Source of the DNA: NCEH01 sp002257205
GTDB lineage: Bacteria; Pseudomonadota; Alphaproteobacteria; Rhizobiales; Xanthobacteraceae
Assembly (NCBI RefSeq): GCF_043195105.1
Contig: NZ_JBAFWO010000001.1
Strand: one strand, 5' to 3'
DNA length: 64,000 nt
Part shown: positions 57,857 to 64,000 of the stretch, piece by piece
Numbering within the stretch: the first letter of the stretch is position 1
Layout: every line of letters starts with the position of its first letter
The notes under the pieces: generated by a model
Seen by the model: only the letters and a program-made list of their open reading frames with translations
Databases searched by the model: none
Told to the model about the DNA's origin: nothing
Translations under genes and position numbers: made by a program

Positions 57857-58543
57857 TCAGGGCTTCACGTTCAGGAACTTGATCCGCGCCACCGCCGTGA
57901 TCAGCTTCGCCATCAGGCGCGGGGCGAAGCGCTGGTAGCGGCGCGCCTCGCCGGTGATTTCGTCCGCCACGCTCTGGTTGAAGCGATCATTCATCACGAC
58001 GCCGCTGACCGGCGCATTGGCGGTGCGCAAGGCGGCGGCGGCGCGGGACAGCGCGATGCGCGAATCGCGCCCCGGCATGCACAGCACCACGACGCTGTCG
58101 CACGCGGCGGCGATGCTCGTCACCGGCACGGCGACGCGTTCGCGCGGTTCCACGGCGGCGAGATCGAGCACGATGGCGTCGTAGGATTCCAGCAATTGAT
58201 CGAGCATGGCGCGGATGACCGCGGCGCTGCGGAAGGCGAAGCTGGCTTCCGGCAGGGGCGCGGCGATCAGCGTATCGAAGCCGCGCGGGTCGGTATCGAC
58301 GAAGGCGAGCAGATCGGGATCGGCGGGGGTCCAGGCGGTGGCCTGCGCCGGCACGGCGGCGGTGGGGTCCGCAAGGCCGATCAGCAAGGTGCGATTCTGG
58401 CGCTGGGACCGCACCGCCAGCGCGCCCGCAAGCACCGACACCCCGCTGCCGCTGTGGACGCTGGTAATCCCGACCGCGCGGGCGCCCTGCCCGAACGTGG
58501 ACAGATAGATGGATTCGACCTCGCGCAGGCTGCGTCCCCTCAC
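57857..58543 (-). CDS. CpsD/Wzc-like ATPase domain protein with degenerate P-loop
   Basis: A 228-residue protein with the ParA/CpsD-like fold order (AVGITSVHSGSGVSVLAGAL, RTLLIGLADPT, LESYDAIVLDLAAVEPRERV, ACDSVVVLCMPGRDSRIALS). The usual GxGKS/T of a polysaccharide tyrosine autokinase reads HSGSGVS, without the lysine. The Tyr-rich kinase tail is also absent. ATP binding may be lost. One base separates it from the SLBB export gene, so it is probably a regulatory partner in polysaccharide export. Confidence 0.75.
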   Translation of the reverse strand: MRGRSLREVESIYLSTFGQGARAVGITSVHSGSGVSVLAGALAVRSQRQNRTLLIGLADPTAAVPAQATAWTPADPDLLAFVDTDPRGFDTLIAAPLPEASFAFRSAAVIRAMLDQLLESYDAIVLDLAAVEPRERVAVPVTSIAAACDSVVVLCMPGRDSRIALSRAAAALRTANAPVSGVVMNDRFNQSVADEITGEARRYQRFAPRLMAKLITAVARIKFLNVKP

Positions 58544-58544
58544 C

Positions 58545-60707
58545 TTACCCTCCCATCGCGAGAATGAGCGAGATCACCGGCAGGATGTTGCGCATGGCGT
58601 CGACGAAGATCTTCCATTCGCTCTGGGCGGAACTGGGCACATAGACGGTGTCTCCCGGCCCCACCACCGGCAGCACCGAAATATCGCCCGTGCGGGCGAA
58701 TTCCACGAGGTCGAACACCCGCGCCTGCTCGCGGCAGCAGCCGAGATTCACCACCACGATGCGCTGCTGATAGGCGTCCGCCGTAGGTCCGCCGGCCTCG
58801 GCGAGCAGGTCCAGCAGCGTCATGTTGGCGGCGAAGCGATAGCGTCCCGGCTTGCCCACGGCGCCCAGCACCCGAACCGTGCTTTCGGCGGGATCGTCGA
58901 ACCATTCCTTATTGGTGCGGTCGGGCACGAAGATCACGTCGCCGGTGCGCACCCGGGGCAGCAGCTTTTCGTCCCCGGTGGCGAAATATTGCGCAAGATT
59001 GACCTTGGTGACCTTCGAGCCCGGCTGGTTGCGGTGCGACACCCGCACGTTGCGCAGGTCGGCATTGGAGGTGGGGCCGTTGGCGGCGGTGAGAATGTCC
59101 ATGAAGGTCATGCTCTTGTTGAACGCATAGCGTCCGGGCGCGCCCACCTGGCCCATCACATAGATCGCGTCCCCCTTGGCCAGCTGGACCCAATTCGCCT
59201 TATTGTCCACCGGCGAATCCGGCAGCGACGGCACGCGGATCACGTCGCCGGCCTCGATCTTCGGCAGGTCCGACAGCTTCCCGCCGGTGGTGATGAAGGC
59301 GCCGAGGTCGAAGCTGATCGCCTTTCCGCCCTGGCGTGCCTTCAGGATCTGCAAATGGGCGATGTCGCCATTCTGGCTCGGCCCGCCGGCTTCGCCCAGC
59401 AGATCCAGCAAGGTCATCTCGTCGGACCATTCGTAGCGGCCGGTCCGCTGCACGGCGCCCATCACCTCAACCGCGCGATTGGGCGGGAGCTTCAGCCAGG
59501 ACGGGCGGTCCGAGGCCTCGATCTTCTCCGGCACGAACACCGCGTCGCCCGGCAGGATTTCCGGCAAGGGCTTCTTGTCGCCCTCGGTATAGGCGAACAG
59601 GTTGAATTGCTGGACGCTGCCGTCGGCCTTCAGGATCTTGACCCGCGTCGTGTCGGCGAAGCGGGTCGGGCCACCGGCATTGGCGAGGATCTCCACCAGC
59701 CGCGCGTCGGGCGGGGCTTCGAGCGAACCGGGCCGGGCCACCTCGCCGATCACATAGACGGTGCGCACCGAACGGCGGATCTCGTCTTCCTGCTTCGGAA
59801 TGAAGATGGTGGCGCCGGGCTTCAGCGGCGGCATCAGCTTCGCGTCGCCGGTGTCGAGATATTTGCGCAGGTTGAAGATCTTGGGTTCGCCGCCGTCGAT
59901 CACCCGCACCTGGTCGATGGAGGAGAAGCGGGTGACGCCTCCGGCGCGCATGATCATGTCCACCACGCTGAGCCCCTCTTTATAGGCGAAGGAACCGGCG
60001 CGGCTGACCTCGCCGAATACCTTCACGGCGGTGGGAGATTCGGCGGCGTCGCCCTGCTCGGTGAGGGTGCGGCTGTCGAAATTGATCTGCACGTTGCCGG
60101 TGGCGGGCGAGGCCGGCACGAAGATGATGTCGAGCGGCTGCAATTGCGGCAGCAGGCTCGTGTCACCGGTGTCGAGATAGCGCTTGTAATTGAACACGCT
60201 GGTGCGGGTGCCCCGGCGCACCTGGAGCCGGTCGAGCTGGGCGCCCTGGAGCAGCCCGCCGGCCGCGCCGATGGCCTGCTGCACGTTGGAATCCCCCGGC
60301 AAGTCCACTTCCCCGGGCTTGTCCACATAGCCGAGGACCGTGATGTAGAGCCGCCGGTCCTTGAGCGTCACGTTAAGGCGGTCGAGGTCGCGATAGGCTC
60401 GCGCAAGGGCATTGCGGATCAGGGTGGAGGCTTCCGCCAGCGTGCGGCCCGCGACATCCACGGCGCCCACTTCCGGCAGCGCCACGCGGCCGCGCCGATC
60501 CACGTTCAGATCCGTGTTGAGCGCGGGTTCGCCGGGCAGGGCGATGGCGAGCACGTCGCCGATCCGCAGCCGGACCTCCTCGCCCGCGCCGGCGGACTGG
60601 GCGCGCGCCGGCCCGCACAGGCCCAGCGCGAGCGCGATCAGCGCGGCGCAGAACCAGGCGAGGGCCAGGGCACCAGAACCGGCGAGGGGCGCACAGGGGC
60701 GTCGCAT
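58545..60707 (-). CDS. polysaccharide export protein with multiple SLBB domains (Wza-like)
   Basis: A 720-residue outer-membrane/periplasmic export protein. A signal sequence ends near LGLCGPARAQ. The Poly_export domain follows (VRLRIGDVLAIALPGEPALN). About six SLBB repeats of pattern VxGEVxRPGxY..xxxLLDLLxEAGG run from residue 115 to 690. A C-terminal hydrophobic helix is NILPVISLILAMGG. It is about twice Wza length (379). It should form the export channel with the CpsD-like and glycosyltransferase proteins. Confidence 0.9.
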   Translation of the reverse strand: MRRPCAPLAGSGALALAWFCAALIALALGLCGPARAQSAGAGEEVRLRIGDVLAIALPGEPALNTDLNVDRRGRVALPEVGAVDVAGRTLAEASTLIRNALARAYRDLDRLNVTLKDRRLYITVLGYVDKPGEVDLPGDSNVQQAIGAAGGLLQGAQLDRLQVRRGTRTSVFNYKRYLDTGDTSLLPQLQPLDIIFVPASPATGNVQINFDSRTLTEQGDAAESPTAVKVFGEVSRAGSFAYKEGLSVVDMIMRAGGVTRFSSIDQVRVIDGGEPKIFNLRKYLDTGDAKLMPPLKPGATIFIPKQEDEIRRSVRTVYVIGEVARPGSLEAPPDARLVEILANAGGPTRFADTTRVKILKADGSVQQFNLFAYTEGDKKPLPEILPGDAVFVPEKIEASDRPSWLKLPPNRAVEVMGAVQRTGRYEWSDEMTLLDLLGEAGGPSQNGDIAHLQILKARQGGKAISFDLGAFITTGGKLSDLPKIEAGDVIRVPSLPDSPVDNKANWVQLAKGDAIYVMGQVGAPGRYAFNKSMTFMDILTAANGPTSNADLRNVRVSHRNQPGSKVTKVNLAQYFATGDEKLLPRVRTGDVIFVPDRTNKEWFDDPAESTVRVLGAVGKPGRYRFAANMTLLDLLAEAGGPTADAYQQRIVVVNLGCCREQARVFDLVEFARTGDISVLPVVGPGDTVYVPSSAQSEWKIFVDAMRNILPVISLILAMGG

Positions 60708-60708
60708 G

Positions 60709-61071
60709 TCACGGCGCCCGCTCGCCTTTTGGCCGCGCGAGAGCGTGCTCGATCTGGTCGAGCTTGCGCTTCAGGCGGGCCATCTGGATTTCCGCATCCT
60801 CCGGCAGGCCGCCTTCCGAGAGCCGGCGCAGCGTGATGAGCATCATTTCCGCGTCGGCATAGTCCGCCGCCGCATACGTGCGCGCGTTGCGCTCGGTCAG
60901 CACCATCAGCCGTCGTTGCAACGCGTCGATCCGCGGATCCTCGGACGGGCGACGTTCCGCCATGCCCCCGCCGCCCTTGGGGGGCCAGGGCACATGGCTG
61001 ACCGTGTCGCAGGCCGACGTGAGCAGGCCAGCGACCATCACGAGCACGATTGGATCGTGCGCAAGCCTCAT
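60709..61071 (-). CDS. lipoprotein of the polysaccharide cluster
   Basis: A 120-residue lipoprotein with lipobox VMVAGLLTSACDTVSH (Cys21). Mature part: a Gly/Pro-rich linker and a coiled-coil helix (IDALQRRLMVLTERNARTYA, DADAEMM-like, RLKRKLDQIEHALARPK). One base after it on this strand begins the SLBB gene, so they are one operon. Function unknown. Confidence 0.7.
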   Translation of the reverse strand: MRLAHDPIVLVMVAGLLTSACDTVSHVPWPPKGGGGMAERRPSEDPRIDALQRRLMVLTERNARTYAAADYADAEMMLITLRRLSEGGLPEDAEIQMARLKRKLDQIEHALARPKGERAP

Positions 61072-61349
61072 GAGGGGCAGCTCTCTTCCGTCAGATCTGC
61101 GAGCCGCAGGTGGTTGATGAGGCGCCTCGGCTGGCCGTTGGCGCCTCGCAGGCGCAGCGTGCGGCCGGCGATGCGCAGGCGCTTGTAGAGATAGACGATG
61201 CCGCCGATCCCCGAGGAATCGATGAAATCCACCGCGCTCAGATCCAGCGTGACGTCATCCGTCGCGGTTCCGAGCTCCTCGAATACAGGCTTGAGCTTAG
61301 CCATGGACGCGGCGTCCATGTCCTCGACGATCTGAACCAACTTTGACAT
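61068..61349 (-). CDS. STAS-domain protein (anti-sigma-factor antagonist type)
   Basis: A 93-residue STAS domain. The phosphorylatable serine motif is LSAVDFIDSSGIGGIVYLYK, with VTLDLS before it and the C-terminal RLRGANGQPRRLINHLRL. Such proteins are partner-switch elements controlled by Ser phosphorylation. It overlaps the lipoprotein gene by 4 bases and heads the leftward polysaccharide operon. ATG 61349 is favoured over a longer start at 61481. Confidence 0.85.
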   Translation of the reverse strand: MSKLVQIVEDMDAASMAKLKPVFEELGTATDDVTLDLSAVDFIDSSGIGGIVYLYKRLRIAGRTLRLRGANGQPRRLINHLRLADLTEESCPS

Positions 61350-61534
61350 TGAGTGCCCACCCGGTTGGTCTTCCACGGTGCCGCGAACGCTCGTTTCGCC
61401 GTGCCGATGGGCGCTAGCGCACACCGTCCCCTGCCGTACGAATCGAGCATGTTGTGTCGCAGCATCGGTCCCTCGCAACAAGGAACAATTTACCTTAATG
61501 AGTGGTGAACAATGGGCCGACGGCAGGGGGATTC

Positions 61535-62608
61535 GTGTCCGCTGGACTGGTGCAGATCGTCCAACGTCTTGCCCCGGGCGGTATTGAGGTGTTGGCGCTG
61601 GAACTGGCGCGCCGTTTGCCCGGAACCAACCCCATCTTTAGCCTGGACGGTGACACGCAGAGCCTTGTCGGCGCCTGGTCCGCTTTGGCGCACGCGGGGC
61701 CGGTGGAGGGGTTCGCCAAGGCGCCCGGCCTGCGCCCCGGCCTCGTCGTCTCGCTCGCCGCGCGCCTGAGGGCGCTGAAGCCGCGCGCGGTCCTGGTGCA
61801 CCATATCGGCCCGCTGCTCTATGGCGGCCTGGCCGCGCGGCTGGCGGGGGTGCCGGTCCTTTCCTATGTGGAGCATGATTCCTGGCATTATGATGCGCCG
61901 CGTCAACGCACCCTCACTGCCGCCCTCGCGCGCATCGTGCGGCCGCAGGTGGTGGCGGTGTCGCAGGCCGTGGCCGAGGTGTCGCGCACCGTCATGCCCG
62001 GCGCCCCGGTGCGGGTAATCGCCAATGCCGTGGACACCGAGCGCTTTCAGCCCGCCCCCCGGGCCGCGGCGCGGGCCGCGCTCGGACTTCCGGCCGAGGG
62101 AGCGCTGGTGGGATCGGCGGGCCGGCTGGAGCCGGTGAAGGGCCACGACGTGCTGCTGCGCGCCATGGTGGAGGTTCCGCATGCCCGATTGGCGTTGATC
62201 GGCGAGGGCAGCGCGCGCGACACCCTGCGCCAGCTCGCGGACCAGCTCGGCGTCGCCGAACGCGTTCATTTCCTGGGGCATCGTGGCGACATGCCGCAGG
62301 TTCTCCCCGCCCTCGACCTGTTCTGCCTGCCCTCCCGCAACGAGGGCCTGCCCCTATCGGTGATCGAGGCGCAGGCCTGCGACATACCGGTGGTGGCGAG
62401 CGATGTGGGCTCCTTGCGCGAGGCGGTGTGCCCGGCCTCCGGCCGGCTGGTGCCACCGGAAGATCCCACGGCGCTGGCCGCCGCGCTCCGGGCCTCGCTG
62501 GCCACCGTCCCGCCGGTCCCGCCGCGCGCTTTCGTGAGCGCCCGTTTCTCCTGGGACCGGATGCTCGACGCCTATCGCGATCTCATGGCCGGGCGCCCAC
62601 CATGCTGA
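61535..62608 (+). CDS. glycosyltransferase family 4
   Basis: A 357-residue GT-B enzyme. The N-terminal domain has LVQIVQRLAPGGIEVLALEL, and the nucleotide-sugar domain has VGSAGRLEPVKGHDVLLRAM, VHFLGHRGDMPQVLPALDLF and the EX7E motif around CLPSRNEGLPLSVIEAQACD. The GTG start follows AGGGGG by 4 bases; the frame upstream lacks a site. Transfers a sugar in exopolysaccharide assembly. Confidence 0.88.
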   Translation: MSAGLVQIVQRLAPGGIEVLALELARRLPGTNPIFSLDGDTQSLVGAWSALAHAGPVEGFAKAPGLRPGLVVSLAARLRALKPRAVLVHHIGPLLYGGLAARLAGVPVLSYVEHDSWHYDAPRQRTLTAALARIVRPQVVAVSQAVAEVSRTVMPGAPVRVIANAVDTERFQPAPRAAARAALGLPAEGALVGSAGRLEPVKGHDVLLRAMVEVPHARLALIGEGSARDTLRQLADQLGVAERVHFLGHRGDMPQVLPALDLFCLPSRNEGLPLSVIEAQACDIPVVASDVGSLREAVCPASGRLVPPEDPTALAAALRASLATVPPVPPRAFVSARFSWDRMLDAYRDLMAGRPPC

Positions 62609-63774
62609 TGCTCCAGATCCTGTTCTGGGCGAGCGTCGCGGCCGTGGTCTATCACCATGCCCTCTATCCCGTGGCGTTGCGCCTGCTGGCGCGCCTGCGC
62701 CCGGCGCTGCCCGTTCCGCCGGTCCCGGACGCCGCCGCGCTGCCCGTCATCACGCTCGTCATTCCGGCCTATCAGGAGGCCACCTTCATCGCGCTCAAGC
62801 TGCGCGACTGCGCGCGCCTCGCCTATCCGCGCGACCGCCTGCATGTGATCGTCGCCTGCGACGGCTGCACCGACGGCACGGCCGATCTTGCCCGCGCCGC
62901 GCTGGCATCGAGCGAATGCGCGGGCCTGAGCGCGGAGGTGCGCGCCTTCCCGGTCAATCGCGGCAAGGTCGCGGTGCTGAACGCGGTGATCGCGTCCATC
63001 CCCGGCGGCATCGTGGCGCTGTCCGATGCCTCGGCCACCCTCTCCGCCGATGCCCTGATGCGCGCCGCCGCGCATTTCTCTCGGCCCGAGGTGGGGGTGG
63101 TGGCGGGCACCTATGCCCTGAAAGAGGCGGGCAGCGCCGGGGAGGCGAGCTATTGGGCCTATCAGACCGCCATCAAGGCCGACGAGGCCGCGCTCAGCGC
63201 GCCGTTCGGCGTGCACGGCGCCTTCTATCTGTTCCGCCACGCCCTGTGGGCGCCCTTGCCGGGGGACACCATCAATGACGACGTGGTGCTGCCCATGGCC
63301 ATCGTCGCCGGCGGCGCGCGCGCGGTCTATGATGTGACGATCATCGCCACCGAGGAGGAGCGCAGCCGGCGTAGCCAGGAATTCCGGCGCCGGGTGCGCA
63401 TTTCCTCGGGCAATGTCCAGCAGGCGGTGCGCCTGTGGCGGCTCGCGGACCCGCGCCGTCCGGGGCTTGCCTTCGTGTTCCTGTCCGGCAAGGCGCTGCG
63501 GGCGCTGGTGCCGGTGCTGCTGGTGGTGGCGTTCCTGAGCAATCTGGCGCTCGCCTTCGCGGGCATTGCGCTGTACCAGCTGCTGCTTGCCGGCCAGATC
63601 GCCTTCTATCTGCTAGCGGGCGTCGCCATGACGCATCGCGGCAATCTTCCCCGCGCGGCGCGGTTCGCGGCCTATTTCGTGGAAGGGCACGCGGCGGGGC
63701 TGGTAGGGGGCATGCGCCAGATCGCCGGACGGGACAAGGGACGCTGGCATCGGGCCGGGGGAGCGCAGCCGTGA
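62602..63774 (+). CDS. membrane glycosyltransferase family 2
   Basis: A 390-residue processive-type glycosyltransferase. One N-terminal membrane helix (LQILFWASVAAVVYHHALYP) precedes the GT-A domain (ITLVIPAYQEATFIALKLRD, VACDGCTDGTADLARAA, IVALSDASATLS, later DTINDDVVLPM and RRVRISSGNVQQAVR). Two or three C-terminal membrane helices follow. The final basic stretch binds the membrane. Overlaps GT4 by 7 bases. Confidence 0.87.
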   Translation: MLMLQILFWASVAAVVYHHALYPVALRLLARLRPALPVPPVPDAAALPVITLVIPAYQEATFIALKLRDCARLAYPRDRLHVIVACDGCTDGTADLARAALASSECAGLSAEVRAFPVNRGKVAVLNAVIASIPGGIVALSDASATLSADALMRAAAHFSRPEVGVVAGTYALKEAGSAGEASYWAYQTAIKADEAALSAPFGVHGAFYLFRHALWAPLPGDTINDDVVLPMAIVAGGARAVYDVTIIATEEERSRRSQEFRRRVRISSGNVQQAVRLWRLADPRRPGLAFVFLSGKALRALVPVLLVVAFLSNLALAFAGIALYQLLLAGQIAFYLLAGVAMTHRGNLPRAARFAAYFVEGHAAGLVGGMRQIAGRDKGRWHRAGGAQP

Positions 63775-64000
63775 GTTTCGACGAGGATTTCACCCATCCC
63801 ATGGTGCGGCTGGGAAAGCGCGCGTTCGATGTCGCCGTGGGCCTGGTCGCGACGGCGGTGCTCGCGCTGGTGTTCCTGCCGGTGGCGCTGGCGATCAAGC
63901 TGACCTCGCGCGGGCCGGTGCTCTATCGCCAGCTGCGTGTCGGCGAGGCGACGCCCACCCGCACCCGCCTGTTCTATCTCTATAAGTTCCGCACCATGTA
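63771..64000 (+). CDS. initiating sugar transferase (WcaJ/ExoY type), cut by window end
   Basis: The first 76 residues are present, GTG start in a 4-base overlap. It begins VRLGKRAFDVAVGLVATAVL with a membrane helix, then IKLTSRGPVLYRQLRVGE and the conserved FYLYKFRTM at the edge. This is the bacterial sugar transferase pattern that loads the first sugar phosphate onto undecaprenyl phosphate. Confidence 0.88.
   Translation, partial: MSFDEDFTHPMVRLGKRAFDVAVGLVATAVLALVFLPVALAIKLTSRGPVLYRQLRVGEATPTRTRLFYLYKFRTM

Noticed and set aside
58509..60836. A 775-codon open frame antisense to the SLBB export gene
   Set aside because: The other strand has a signal peptide and repeated SLBB domains; this frame is a low-complexity shadow.

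Overview
The window is high-GC DNA from an alphaproteobacterium, probably of the order Hyphomicrobiales (Xanthobacteraceae-like). This is inferred from base composition and gene content: a valine-catabolic mmsA/acyl-CoA dehydrogenase/mmsB operon, a PmtA-type lipid methyltransferase, a DUF1127 protein and a prophage-borne GapR. No 16S or other species marker is present, so the genus is not determined.

Layout. (1) 1-5.75 kb, host: an ArsR/SRPBCC pair with a perfect operator palindrome, then a LysR regulator divergent from the valine-degradation operon, which ends in a clear Rho-independent terminator. (2) 5760-45700, a complete Mu-like transposable prophage of 39,941 bp. Its ends can be fixed to the base. 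The element begins TGT and ends ACA, is flanked by the 5-bp duplication GTCCG, and carries the box TTTTGCAGT exactly 17 bp inside each end, with second boxes at Mu-like spacing. (3) 45.7-57.8 kb, host: tRNA-Met(CAT), an AT-rich orphan gene, pmtA, mnmA, a SpoU methyltransferase, a LacI regulator divergent from a beta-hydroxyacid dehydrogenase, a MocR regulator divergent from a DUF1127 gene, a TetR regulator, a GGDEF cyclase, tenA, a small exported protein, a pair of palindromic repeat units and an alpha/beta hydrolase. (4) 57.8-64 kb: an exopolysaccharide cluster with a degenerate CpsD-like ATPase, a giant SLBB export protein, a lipoprotein and a STAS protein on one strand. GT4, GT2 and an initiating sugar transferase (cut by the window edge) lie on the other strand.

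Prophage logic. A leftward CI-like repressor and a rightward Ner-like regulator flank a control region with several palindromes. The early operon encodes the DDE transposase, the MuB-like ATPase, Gam, GemA and small proteins, and ends with the Mor activator. Then come lysis genes (GH108 endolysin, nested spanins), DksA-like and DUF2730 proteins, terminase, portal, minor head protein, morphogenesis protein, protease with nested scaffold, decoration protein and capsid. A contractile-tail cluster follows (sheath, tube, frameshifted chaperone, tape measure, U, X, D, V, W/gp25, J, I, fibres). The right end carries a Com-like zinc finger overlapping a DNA methyltransferase, in the place where Mu has com-mom.

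The most unusual items are accessory genes in the prophage. They are an antisense two-gene cassette with a SLATT-like membrane protein, a GapR nucleoid protein in the tail operon, a small protein resembling the Acb2/Tad1 hairpin family next to the capsid gene, and a minor head protein with a C-terminal PBECR2-like nuclease fold. There are also a com-methyltransferase pair and a fibre-region gene split by an exact 8-bp tandem duplication. All functional calls are from reading sequence patterns; no database search was run.
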